Shown: positions 1-6,938, numbered from the stretch's first letter. The stretch is DNA of 38,241 bases from Fibrobacter sp. UWH6 (GCF_900142465.1 NZ_FRAX01000026.1:1-38241), one strand, 5' to 3'. The notes: generated from the sequence alone by a model not told the origin. Made by a program: numbers and translations.

Positions 1-59
1 TGGCCGATGAATTCTGCCGGGATGGCAACCTTGCGAATATTTCTTTTCGTTTTATTCAT
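1..59 (-). CDS. 5' end of an unidentified gene running off the left edge
   Basis: The minus strand reads MNKTKRNIRKVAIPAEFIG and stays open to the window edge. The ATG at 59 is preceded by AAGGA about eight bases upstream, a good ribosome binding site. Only 19 residues are visible, with a basic N-terminus, so no family can be named. The gene is divergent from the Rpn fragment to its right. Confidence 0.5.
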   Translation of the reverse strand, partial: MNKTKRNIRKVAIPAEFIG

Positions 60-262
60 AGAATTCCTTTTTAGGGTTCTATGGCTAACACGTAAGTTTG
101 AGAAATTGGAACGCGGTTTTTCGAAAAATTTTACAAAAGTGCAGATAAATTTACAAAACCATCGATGAAGAAAAGGCAAATAGCCTTCTTGACAAGGACT
201 TCGCAAATGATGTATCTTTTGAAGGGTATACCGACGAAATCTTGCTCCTGGAGGCTAACAAC

Positions 263-469
263 ATGACAAATATCCTTTACGAAAAACAAGGATCCTACCT
301 GCAGGGAATTGCAGAAGGGCTTGAGAAAGGTCGGGCAGAAACACGGGGCGAAGAAAAGGTGGCTGTCGCGCGTAGGATGCTTGCTAAGGGAATGTCCATT
401 GCGGAAATCGTTGAATTAGCCGCCATTTCCGAAGCAGAAGTTCTTAAACTGCAGAAAGAAATGCAGTGA
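263..469 (+). CDS. Stand-alone C-terminal domain of a decayed Rpn nuclease (RpnS-like)
   Basis: This 68-residue protein matches the last ~50 residues of the two full Rpn genes downstream, from EKGRAETRGEEK to LQKEMQ. Its first ~17 residues differ from theirs, so it comes from a third, different Rpn gene. The frame is open upstream to 149, just after a TAA at 146-148, and that stretch reads like the end of a long Rpn protein. The nuclease core is missing. The ATG at 263 has a perfect GGAGG (250-254) eight bases ahead, much better than any start of the full genes; a TTG at 242 is a weaker alternative. In E. coli, Rpn C-terminal domains (RpnS) are translated separately and inhibit the full-length toxic nuclease. 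That this fragment does so is inference. It could simply be a relic. Confidence 0.5.
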   Translation: MTNILYEKQGSYLQGIAEGLEKGRAETRGEEKVAVARRMLAKGMSIAEIVELAAISEAEVLKLQKEMQ

Positions 470-481
470 TTTTGACATCTA

Positions 482-519
482 GATCCTTCAACTCCGCCTA
501 CGGCTGCGTTCAGGATGCC
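482..519. repeat. REP-like hairpin repeat, copy 1
   Basis: An imperfect inverted repeat with ATCCT and AGGAT outer arms and a CCG/CGG inner stem, just after the stop of the Rpn fragment. The same element follows both full Rpn genes (1677-1714, 2870-2907), and a relative lies between proA and hisI. It resembles the dispersed ATCCTTC...CAGGATGAC repeats common in bacterial genomes. Confidence 0.6.
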
Positions 520-525
520 ACCCTG

Positions 526-562
526 AAAAAAGCTGGTGGTTTTTGAACCATCAGCTTTTATT
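526..562 (+). terminator. Rho-independent terminator after the Rpn fragment
   Basis: AGCTGGTGGTT and AACCATCAGCT form a stem around a short TTTG loop (one G-T pair), followed by TTTTATTATA. Copies of the same terminator end both full Rpn genes. Confidence 0.75.
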
Positions 563-600
563 ATATAGTTAGCGCTTGTTGTTAACAAATTGTGAAATCG

Positions 601-618
601 TGCAAACAACTGTTTGCA
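601..618. promoter_or_regulatory. Palindrome upstream of the Rpn promoter, possible operator
   Basis: TGCAAACA and TGTTTGCA form an 8+8 inverted repeat with a 2-bp centre, 27 bp upstream of the -35 box. An identical copy is at 1795-1812. A regulator binding site is plausible but not shown. Confidence 0.4.
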
Positions 619-644
619 TAATGAACAGCCCTAAGTTACAGCCC

Positions 645-676
645 TTGACTGCAAGAAATGCCTTAGTTTATATTTG
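645..676 (+). promoter_or_regulatory. Promoter of Rpn gene copy 1
   Basis: TTGACT (645-650), an 18-bp spacer and TATATT (669-674), the latter extended to TATATTTG, which fits the TAnnTTTG element of Bacteroidetes promoters. Transcription would begin near 681 and give a leader of about 175 bases before the ATG at 857. Confidence 0.6.
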
Positions 677-782
677 TCTTCGCAAGAAAAAATCCTTTCG
701 ACGGCGTTGCAGGTTTGCGTGTGGGAAACGCAGGCTAGTCGGCTCACGAGGGCCGATGTCGCAGAACGGGAAGGAAAATAAT

Positions 783-835
783 TCTTGCGGGACCTGGCAG
801 GAGCGAGGGGATATAACCGCCTGACACCCGCAAGA
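783..835 (+). promoter_or_regulatory. Hairpin in the Rpn mRNA leader
   Basis: TCTTGCGGG (783-791) pairs perfectly with CCCGCAAGA (827-835). The hairpin contains a TTG at 785 that has a good AAGGA ahead of it and is in frame with the Rpn gene, so it could control initiation. An identical copy is at 1977-2029. A riboswitch-like role is speculation. Confidence 0.4.
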
Positions 836-856
836 GCAAGTCCCGAAAAACAACAT

Positions 857-1663
857 ATGAAGAAATACGAGGAATTGACGATTTGCGACAACTTCATGTT
901 CGCAAAGGTGTTTAGCAATGCGGATATCGCGCAGGATTTCCTGCAGGACATCCTGAAAATTGACATCGAAAAGATCAGCGTGGTTTCCGAGGCCACCCTC
1001 CAGGAGGATCCCTTCCACAAGAGTGTGCGCCTGGATGTGCAGGCAAGGGAGGGTGATTCCGGAAACGGCCGCTCTTTCGATATCGAGTTGCAGATGATCG
1101 ACACCAGTGAACTGCCCAAGCGCGCCAGGTATTACCAGGGGATGCTTGATTTGGATGCTTTGGGCAAGGGAGTCAATTACGATGAACTCAAGGAACAGTA
1201 CATCTTGTTCCTCTGCCCCGAGGATATTTTCAAGGCGGGCAAGCCGGTGTATCAGTTCCAGAATCGCGAGGAAACCGACCCCAACATTTTGCTGGGTGAC
1301 CTTTGCTACAAGAATTTTTATATCTTTAGTAAGTACCGCGAAGTCACGGATGAGGTTACTCGCGAGTACATGCAGTATTTCGCAACGCAGAAGTACGAAT
1401 CCGAAAGGATCAAGCGGATTCACGCGTTTGTGGAGCGGTATCGCAAGGACCCAGTCGCAAAGAAGGCTTATATGACTCTCGAACAGGAACTGAACATTCG
1501 CTACAAGAAGGGACTTGAGAAGGGTCGAGCAGAAACACGGGGCGAAGAAAAAGCGATTATCGCACGCAATCTTCTCAAAATGAAAATGTCAGTTAAGGAC
1601 GTATCCATTGCAACAGGCCTTTCCGAAGCAGAAGTTCTTGAACTGCAGAAAGAAATGCAGTGA
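857..1663 (+). CDS. Rpn family recombination-promoting nuclease / PD-(D/E)XK transposase-like protein, copy 1
   Basis: A 268-residue member of the Rpn/PDDEXK_2 family: Mg-dependent DNA nucleases related to transposase-31 proteins, linked to recA-independent recombination and, in E. coli, to phage defence. The core shows D60 (SVRLDV) and the E-x-Q motif F-D-I-E77-L-Q79. The ATG at 857 was chosen because family members begin near YEELTICDNFMF; it has no clear Shine-Dalgarno, whereas an in-frame TTG at 785 does. An internal ATG at 1472 (Met206) has AAGG five bases upstream and could give a separate 63-residue C-terminal protein. Residues 233-255 differ completely from copy 2, although the rest of the protein differs at only two sites outside the tail (D141, K197). 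It has its own promoter, structured leader and terminator. The family call is confident; defence function is inference. Confidence 0.85.
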   Translation: MKKYEELTICDNFMFAKVFSNADIAQDFLQDILKIDIEKISVVSEATLQEDPFHKSVRLDVQAREGDSGNGRSFDIELQMIDTSELPKRARYYQGMLDLDALGKGVNYDELKEQYILFLCPEDIFKAGKPVYQFQNREETDPNILLGDLCYKNFYIFSKYREVTDEVTREYMQYFATQKYESERIKRIHAFVERYRKDPVAKKAYMTLEQELNIRYKKGLEKGRAETRGEEKAIIARNLLKMKMSVKDVSIATGLSEAEVLELQKEMQ

Positions 1664-1676
1664 TTTTGACATCTAA

Positions 1677-1714
1677 ATCCTTCAACTCCGCCTACGGCTG
1701 CGTTCAGGATGACA
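1677..1714. repeat. REP-like hairpin repeat, copy 2
   Basis: The same ATCCT...AGGAT imperfect inverted repeat as at 482-519, between the stop codon and terminator of Rpn copy 1. Confidence 0.6.
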
Positions 1715-1718
1715 CCCT

Positions 1719-1757
1719 GAAAAAAGCTGGTGGTTTTTGAACCATCAGCCTTTATTA
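1719..1757 (+). terminator. Terminator of Rpn gene copy 1
   Basis: GCTGGTGGTT pairs with AACCATCAGC around a TTTG loop, followed by CTTTATTATA. Same element as at 526-562 with one changed base at the stem foot. Confidence 0.7.
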
Positions 1758-1838
1758 TATAGTTAGCGCTTGTTGTTAACAAATTGTGAAATCGTGCAAA
1801 CAACTGTTTGCATAATGAACAGCCCTAAGTTACAGCCC

Positions 1839-1870
1839 TTGACTGCAAGAAATGCCTTAGTTTATATTTG
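1839..1870 (+). promoter_or_regulatory. Promoter of Rpn gene copy 2
   Basis: Duplicate of the copy 1 promoter: TTGACT, 18-bp spacer, TATATTTG. It lies after the terminator of copy 1, so each gene appears to be a separate transcription unit. Confidence 0.6.
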
Positions 1871-2050
1871 TCTTCGCAAGAAAAAATCCTTTCGACGGCG
1901 TTGCAGGTTTGCGTGTGGGAAACGCAGGCTAGTCGGCTCACGAGGGCCGATGTCGCAGAACGGGAAGGAAAATAATTCTTGCGGGACCTGGCAGGAGCGA
2001 GGGGATATAACCGCCTGACACCCGCAAGAGCAAGTCCCGAAAAACAACAT

Positions 2051-2857
2051 ATGAAGAAATACGAGGAATTGACGATTTGCGACAACTTCATGTTCGCAAA
2101 GGTGTTTAGCAATGCGGATATCGCGCAGGATTTCCTGCAGGACATCCTGAAAATTGACATCGAAAAGATCAGCGTGGTTTCCGAGGCCACCCTCCAGGAG
2201 GATCCCTTCCACAAGAGTGTGCGCCTGGATGTGCAGGCAAGGGAGGGTGATTCCGGAAACGGCCGCTCTTTCGATATCGAGTTGCAGATGATCGACACCA
2301 GTGAACTGCCCAAGCGCGCCAGGTATTACCAGGGGATGCTTGATTTGGATGCTTTGGGCAAGGGAGTCAATTACGATGAACTCAAGGAACAGTACATCTT
2401 GTTCCTCTGCCCCGAGGATATTTTCAAGGCGGGCAAGCCGGTGTATCAGTTCCAGAATCGCGAGGAAACCGCCCCCAACATTTTGCTGGGTGACCTTTGC
2501 TACAAGAATTTTTATATCTTTAGTAAGTACCGCGAAGTCACGGATGAGGTTACTCGCGAGTACATGCAGTATTTCGCAACGCAGAAGTACGAATCCGAAA
2601 GGATCAAGCGGATTCACGCGTTTGTGGAGCGGTATCGCAATGACCCAGTCGCAAAGAAGGCTTATATGACTCTCGAACAGGAACTGAACATTCGCTACAA
2701 GAAGGGACTTGAGAAGGGTCGAGCAGAAACACGGGGCGAAGAAAAGGTGGCTGTCGCGCGTAGGATGCTTGCTAAGGGAATGTCCATTGCGGAAATCGTT
2801 GAATTAGTCGCAATTTCCGAAGCAGAAGTTCTTGGACTGCAGAAAGAAATGCAGTGA
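2051..2857 (+). CDS. Rpn family recombination-promoting nuclease / PD-(D/E)XK transposase-like protein, copy 2
   Basis: A 268-residue duplicate of the gene at 857-1663 with the same D60 and E77-L-Q79 catalytic residues. Compared with copy 1 it has D141A, K197N and a wholly different segment at residues 233-255. That segment instead matches the fragment at 263-469 (VAVARRMLAKGMSIAEIVEL), apart from a few substitutions in the tail. A possible internal start is the ATG at 2666, which would give a 63-residue RpnS-like protein. Promoter, leader hairpin and terminator are duplicated with the gene. The pattern points to recent duplication followed or accompanied by exchange of the tail; the duplication is seen directly, the exchange is inferred. 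Confidence 0.85.
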   Translation: MKKYEELTICDNFMFAKVFSNADIAQDFLQDILKIDIEKISVVSEATLQEDPFHKSVRLDVQAREGDSGNGRSFDIELQMIDTSELPKRARYYQGMLDLDALGKGVNYDELKEQYILFLCPEDIFKAGKPVYQFQNREETAPNILLGDLCYKNFYIFSKYREVTDEVTREYMQYFATQKYESERIKRIHAFVERYRNDPVAKKAYMTLEQELNIRYKKGLEKGRAETRGEEKVAVARRMLAKGMSIAEIVELVAISEAEVLGLQKEMQ

Positions 2858-2869
2858 TTTTGACATCTA

Positions 2870-2907
2870 GATCCTTCAACTCCGCCTACGGCTGCGTTCA
2901 GGATGAC
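2870..2907. repeat. REP-like hairpin repeat, copy 3
   Basis: Third local copy of the ATCCT...AGGAT imperfect inverted repeat, after Rpn copy 2. Confidence 0.6.
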
Positions 2908-2913
2908 ACTCTG

Positions 2914-2951
2914 AAAAAGGCTGGTGGTTTTTGAACCATCAGCTTTTATTA
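2914..2951 (+). terminator. Terminator of Rpn gene copy 2
   Basis: GGCTGGTGGTT pairs with AACCATCAGCT around TTTG, followed by TTTATTATA. Confidence 0.7.
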
Positions 2952-2990
2952 TATAGTTAGCGCTTGTTGTCCTGCTTTAAACCATTTTTT

Positions 2991-3005
2991 AGGGGTTATA
3001 CCCCT
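2991..3005. repeat. Palindrome at the left of the 43-bp array
   Basis: AGGGGT-TAT-ACCCCT, perfect 6-bp arms with a 3-bp centre. It resembles the GGGATACCCC blocks inside units 1 and 4 of the adjacent array. Confidence 0.5.
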
Positions 3006-3047
3006 CCGTCTACATAATTTGGCAGCCCAAAAGTGTGATTTGCCATA

Positions 3048-3240
3048 GGATTTAATCCAATGCACTATCCCGCGCAAGGGATACCCCTTGGGATGCAATC
3101 CTACGCACCATCCCGTGCGATGAATTCGCCTTCGGATTCAATCCCACGCACTATCCCGTGCAATGAATTTGCCTTGGGACGCAATCCTACGCACTTTCCG
3201 CTTTTGGGGATACCCCTTCGGATGCAATCCGGTGCCCTTC
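3048..3240. repeat. Array of 43-bp repeats with phased GGAT-NNN-ATCC sites
   Basis: About 4.3 degenerate copies of a 43-bp unit in a stretch with no gene. Each boundary carries an 11-bp inverted repeat GGAT-NNN-ATCC at 3048, 3091, 3134, 3177 (GGAC arm) and 3220, spaced exactly 43 bp. Inside the units lies GCAC-N6-GTGC (clear in units 2 and 3, decayed elsewhere). Units 1 and 4 share a GGGATACCCC block, while units 2 and 3 share TGAATT. 43 is not a multiple of 3, so the 83-codon open frame across it is unlikely to be a gene. No unique spacers are present, so this is not CRISPR. The rest of 2971-3388 shows nothing else recognisable. Confidence 0.75.
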
Positions 3241-3388
3241 CCCACTTTTTAGCTACCAATTTGTACAGCAAACGCCTCAAATTTTACTCATTTGTTCAGC
3301 TACAAGCGTAAAAATCATAAAAAAAAGCCTAATTTGCGGCCATTGACTGCGATTTAAGATCCAGGTTATTTTTCACCGTGGAAGTTAA

Positions 3389-4079
3389 AATTATGCCATT
3401 TATAAATACAGGAAACAGAACAACCTCCCGACTTACGAGGAAGAACGGCGGATACGCAAGGTCTCCATCGAAGAACTTGCCGCCAAGAACAAGGAACTAG
3501 AGCGGAAACTCAAGCAAAAAGAGAAGGAACTGGCAGACGAGAAGGAGACCGTTGAAATTCTAAAAAAAATCTATGTGCCGAATATCGCGGCGATTGCAAG
3601 CTAGCTTGCAAATCGACATGATTGAGGCGATTGGATTTCTGGAAATCCCTGCACATCTTGACGCCTGCGGCGGCAGCGTGAAGCAGACCTCGTGCAAACT
3701 GTCCGCAGCGTATTTGAGGAGTACTTCTGCATCTACGGCTGCACAAAGCTCCTGAGGGAACTTAACGACCGTTCCGTAGATATCAACGAGTACAAACTAC
3801 GCCGTATCATGCGCGAGACCGGGCAAGAGCGACGGGATGTATGCGGAGAACTTGCTACAACGTAATTTCGCACCGTTCGGCCTGAACCAGTACTGGTGTG
3901 GCGATATCACGTATATCCGCACGAACCTTGGCTGGGTCTATCTGGCCGTAGTTAATCGCGGCACGCAGTACAGCAGTCGCGGGTATCGTAATTTGCTTAA
4001 TGACTTTGGCATAGAGCCTTCTATGAGCGCGCCGGGCTGCCCGTCGGTTGCATATCGCTTGCAGAAACTTTGTGCTTAA
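3389..4079 (+). pseudogene. Decayed IS3-family transposase (orfA and orfB remnants)
   Basis: An open frame from 3389 to a TAG at 3602 reads a coiled-coil of OrfA type (ELAAKNKELERKLKQKEKEL...VEILKK). From about 3668 an OrfB N-terminal part follows in another frame ([28 protein letters not shown]). A further frame from 3837 holds the first part of the DDE core, with [21 protein letters not shown] joined directly to [19 protein letters not shown]. Intact enzymes have roughly 60-100 residues between these motifs and an HSDRG motif with the second Asp, so the core carries an internal deletion and lacks its second and third catalytic residues. Terminal inverted repeats were not found. The element is dead. 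Confidence 0.75.
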
Positions 4080-4224
4080 GATGTAACTGTCGATACGAAA
4101 AAAAATGTATATTTATATCTTCAACTAATGAATATGGTTTATGAGAAACCCTCTATTAAAAAATCAACAAGTCCAGTTTATCGGTGGTATTGGTCTTTCT
4201 GTTCTGTACAATATTTTCTAGTGA

Positions 4225-4941
4225 ATGTGTATGAATAACCTACTTAGAACGATTATCTTAACGTTTCTGATTCCCTGCGCGTTGTTTGCGCAGGTGTTAC
4301 CTGGTGAACAAGAGGAACTGGCAGAAGAAACAATACAGGACGAACCATCGCATCGCATTGATTATTTTAGCCCGAATGCGTGGGTGCTTTTAGGTTTTGG
4401 CTGGAGATATACGCTAGACGGCGATACGGTCTCGACGACAAAAGAAATAAATAATATTTTAGAGCAAAATGAATATTCCAGCGGGTATTTGACTAAATCC
4501 AAAATAATGGGGTATTCTGCCGCGACTTTAGCTATTGGCGGACTTGCTTTTTTGCTTTCTGTTGCCTTGACTGCACCTCTTTGGATTGATACAGATAGGG
4601 AATCGACTCCTGAATGGGTGACGAAAACTGGAAACGCGATTATCGCGTCTATCCCTCTAGATTGGTTGCTGCTGTATGAATCTAATCGGTATTATCAGAT
4701 GTCTATAGATAGCTACACGCTTGGTGGCGATGTAATGGTGGGGAATGAAACAAACCAGAAATCGATAAGAACTTCCAAGATAATGAATTATGTTGGTATC
4801 GCAATGACTTTGGGTACGGTTTTGCTTTTGGATGTGGGTTTGAATAAAAAATCTAATGATGATTCTAGCGCTAATCTGTATTTTGCAGGAGCGGCGTTTT
4901 TGATACCGCTGGATTGGTTTGTCCTCGCACTTTCTCATTAG
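4225..4941 (+). CDS. Unrecognised membrane protein with signal peptide
   Basis: 238 residues from the ATG at 4225; a second ATG at 4231 fits a signal peptide equally well (MNNLLRTIILTFLIPCALFA, cleavage before Q). An acidic stretch follows, then hydrophobic segments near residues 92-115, 130-150, 186-205 and 215-237. No family is recognised. No clear Shine-Dalgarno is present. A 36-codon open frame at 4128-4238 overlaps the start and is probably chance. The gene is AT-richer than its neighbours and sits between an IS relic and a glycan gene pair, which suggests acquisition, but this is inference. Confidence 0.6.
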   Translation: MCMNNLLRTIILTFLIPCALFAQVLPGEQEELAEETIQDEPSHRIDYFSPNAWVLLGFGWRYTLDGDTVSTTKEINNILEQNEYSSGYLTKSKIMGYSAATLAIGGLAFLLSVALTAPLWIDTDRESTPEWVTKTGNAIIASIPLDWLLLYESNRYYQMSIDSYTLGGDVMVGNETNQKSIRTSKIMNYVGIAMTLGTVLLLDVGLNKKSNDDSSANLYFAGAAFLIPLDWFVLALSH

Positions 4942-4951
4942 TTATAAAGTT

Positions 4952-4987
4952 CGCCCGGCACATCACGAAGATGGCCGGGCATTTTTA
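4952..4987 (+). terminator. Terminator after the membrane protein gene
   Basis: GCCCGGC (4953-4959) pairs with GCCGGGC (4974-4980), followed by ATTTTTAG. It lies between convergent genes and has a proper T-run only for the plus strand. Confidence 0.75.
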
Positions 4988-4992
4988 GTTTA

Positions 4993-5676
4993 CTACATCT
5001 CGGCGATGAGTTTTTTGGCTAGGGCCTGGCCTTCGTCGTATTGGGCTTGAGTCAGGCGGCCACTTGCCAGCAGGTAATCGCCCAGGTCGGTGGCGGTGTC
5101 GCAGTTTTCTTCGGTAATGTCGCTACGCTTGATGAAGGCCTTGTTGAGAGTGGTCAAGATAATCTTGACATCCCCCATAAAGGTGATTTTCTTGATGTAT
5201 TCAAGGTCGTAATCGATTTTAGCTTCCCAGGTAATGGCATTGCGGCCGCTAATCTGGGCCAGGCCGCTAAGGCCCTGGCGCACGGTGTGGCGTTTGCGCT
5301 GTTCCGGAGTCATAAAGACCATGTCGCGAACCAGCTGGGGCCTGGGGCCGATTACAGCCATGTCACCCTTGAGAATGTTGAAGAGTTCCGGCAATTCATC
5401 GAGGCTGGTACTGCGCAAGAACTTGCCGTACTTGGTCAGGCGAACGTCATCGGGGAGCAGTTTTCCATCCTTGTCCTTGGCATTGGTCATGGTGCGGAAC
5501 TTGACCAGCTTAAAGATGCGTTCGTCCTTACCCGGGCGGGGCTGGGTAAAGAAGGGATTGCCCCCCATCTTGATCGCACCGAGGATCGTAAGAGCCACAA
5601 GCACCGGGCTCAGGCAGATGATGGCAGCCAGGGCACAGAAGAAGTCGATTAGACGTTTGAAACAGTTAGCGTACAT
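4993..5676 (-). CDS. Bacterial sugar transferase (PglC/WbaP-type phosphoglycosyl transferase)
   Basis: About 227 residues, the usual size of single-domain PglC-like enzymes, which transfer a sugar 1-phosphate from a UDP-sugar to undecaprenyl phosphate at the inner membrane face. An N-terminal re-entrant membrane segment (CFKRLIDFFCALAAIICLSPVL) precedes PGKDERIFKLVKFRTM and the catalytic Asp-Glu region TSLDELPELFNILKGDMAVIGPRP. About 40 extra residues at the C-terminus lie beyond the family core. The ATG at 5676 was chosen because AGGG lies upstream and it overlaps the aminotransferase stop by 11 bases; an in-frame ATG at 5709 would overlap by 44. It is cotranscribed with the upstream aminotransferase, a pairing typical of diacetamido-sugar glycan synthesis. 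Confidence 0.88.
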   Translation of the reverse strand: MYANCFKRLIDFFCALAAIICLSPVLVALTILGAIKMGGNPFFTQPRPGKDERIFKLVKFRTMTNAKDKDGKLLPDDVRLTKYGKFLRSTSLDELPELFNILKGDMAVIGPRPQLVRDMVFMTPEQRKRHTVRQGLSGLAQISGRNAITWEAKIDYDLEYIKKITFMGDVKIILTTLNKAFIKRSDITEENCDTATDLGDYLLASGRLTQAQYDEGQALAKKLIAEM

Positions 5677-6931
5677 CAAAGCAATCCCTGATAGTTGCGA
5701 TGATGGCATCCTGCTGTTCGGGGGTCATCTTGTTGTCGCTGGGCAGGCACAGGCCACGTTCAAAGATGTCGGCACCCACGTCTTCGATGCTACCGGCAAT
5801 GTAGGCATTGGTGCGAGCGCGACCGTTCCCCTGGGCGGTAATGAAGGCATGGCTGCGGTAGATGGGCTGCATGTGCATGGGTTTCCAGATGGGGCGGCCT
5901 TCTGCATTCATGGCGGCAATCTTTTCAAGGATTTCGGTGGGGCAACTCTTGCCCGCTTCATGAACATACAGGGCGTCGGTTTCACCGCGGACCTGCTTGC
6001 TCATGGCTTCCTTATCGATAATCATGCAGCTGAGCCAGAAGTTGGGTTCGCTACAGGATTCGTAGGGGTTCATCTGAACGGGCAATCCCTTGAAACCTTC
6101 CTTGTAGCGCATGTATATGGCCTTTTTCTGGGCGATGTGTTCTTCAAGGTAAGGCATCTGTCCACGGACAACACCTGCAATCACATTGCTCATGCGATAG
6201 TTGAAGCCCACTTCTTCGTGCTGATACCAGCTGGCAGCTTCGCGGCTCTGGGTACTCCACTTGCGGACCTTGTCAGCGTCTTCCTTGCTGTTGGTCAGGA
6301 ACATACCGCCAGCACTTCCGGTAATGATCTTGTTTCCGTTAAAACTGATAGCGTTAAAGTCACCAAAATTACCGGTTTGCGTTCCCTTATAGCTGGCCCC
6401 AAAACTTTCGGCAGCATCTTCGATCATCAGCGCACCGTGTTTTGCGCAGATGGCGCGGATTTCATCTACCTTGGCCGGGGTTCCGTACAGGTGAACCAAG
6501 ACAACCAGGCGGACTTCGGGATAAATTTCAAAGGCCTTTTCCAGGGCCACCGGATCCATGTTCCAGGTATCCCGTTCGGTATCGATAAACACGGCTTCGC
6601 CATTTTCGTAGGCGATGGGGTTCACGGTAGCGTCGAAAGTCATGTCGCTACAGAATACCTTGCGACCTTTCAGGGAGCCCTCGCCCACCTTGGGCATTCC
6701 GTAAAGGGCTTCGCCGGCCAGCTTTGCACAAAGGTGAAGGGCGGCGGTACCGGCACTCAGGGCAACGGCATACTTGCAGCCAACCTTTTCGGCTACAAGG
6801 CGTTCCACCTCGTTAATGTTTGCGCCAACGGTACTCATCCAGTTGGTTTCGTAAGCTTCCTGAACAAACTTGATTTCATCACCATGCATGGTGGGGCTAG
6901 ACAGCCAGACTTTCTTTTCGAACTTTGTCAT
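5666..6931 (-). CDS. DegT/DnrJ/EryC1/StrS family PLP aminotransferase
   Basis: A 421-residue sugar aminotransferase of the PglE/PseC kind, converting a 4-keto (or 3-keto) nucleotide sugar to an amino sugar with PLP. The PLP lysine is K201 in SFNGNKIITGSAGG. SAGTAALHL (59-67) and IEDAAESFGA (170-179) are the usual phosphate- and ring-binding motifs. The sequence fits enzymes making 4-amino-4,6-dideoxy sugars for bacillosamine-like glycans, in keeping with the sugar transferase it overlaps; the exact substrate is not decidable. The dehydratase and acetyltransferase of such a pathway are not in this window. No clear Shine-Dalgarno precedes the ATG at 6931, and TAGATTTG (6939-6946) is so close that a leaderless message is possible. 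Confidence 0.88.
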   Translation of the reverse strand: MTKFEKKVWLSSPTMHGDEIKFVQEAYETNWMSTVGANINEVERLVAEKVGCKYAVALSAGTAALHLCAKLAGEALYGMPKVGEGSLKGRKVFCSDMTFDATVNPIAYENGEAVFIDTERDTWNMDPVALEKAFEIYPEVRLVVLVHLYGTPAKVDEIRAICAKHGALMIEDAAESFGASYKGTQTGNFGDFNAISFNGNKIITGSAGGMFLTNSKEDADKVRKWSTQSREAASWYQHEEVGFNYRMSNVIAGVVRGQMPYLEEHIAQKKAIYMRYKEGFKGLPVQMNPYESCSEPNFWLSCMIIDKEAMSKQVRGETDALYVHEAGKSCPTEILEKIAAMNAEGRPIWKPMHMQPIYRSHAFITAQGNGRARTNAYIAGSIEDVGADIFERGLCLPSDNKMTPEQQDAIIATIRDCFDVR

Positions 6932-6938
6932 AGTGCGC

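Larger units (their letters stand above)
583..1776 (+). repeat. Tandem duplication unit 1 (1194 bp)
   Basis: Positions 583-1776 recur at 1777-2970 with an exact offset of 1194 bases. Each unit holds a promoter, a structured leader, one Rpn gene, a REP-like hairpin and a terminator. The units differ at a few single bases and in one ~70-bp block in the gene tail. The junction lies in the palindrome TTGTTAACAA (579-588). Confidence 0.9.
1777..2970 (+). repeat. Tandem duplication unit 2 (1194 bp)
   Basis: Second copy of 583-1776. After 2970 the sequence departs from the other unit (CCTGCTTT instead of TAACAAAT), which fixes the right boundary. Confidence 0.9.

Noticed and set aside
668-2617. 251-codon minus-strand frames opposite both Rpn genes
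   Set aside because: They are shadows repeated only because the Rpn genes are duplicated.
3048-3240. CRISPR array
   Set aside because: Units abut without unique spacers and no cas gene is near.
3060-3311. 83-codon open frame over the 43-bp repeats
   Set aside because: The period is not a multiple of three and there is no ribosome binding site; the inverted-repeat sites explain the conservation better.
3389-4079. Active insertion sequence
   Set aside because: Frameshifts, an internal deletion of the DDE core and no terminal inverted repeats.
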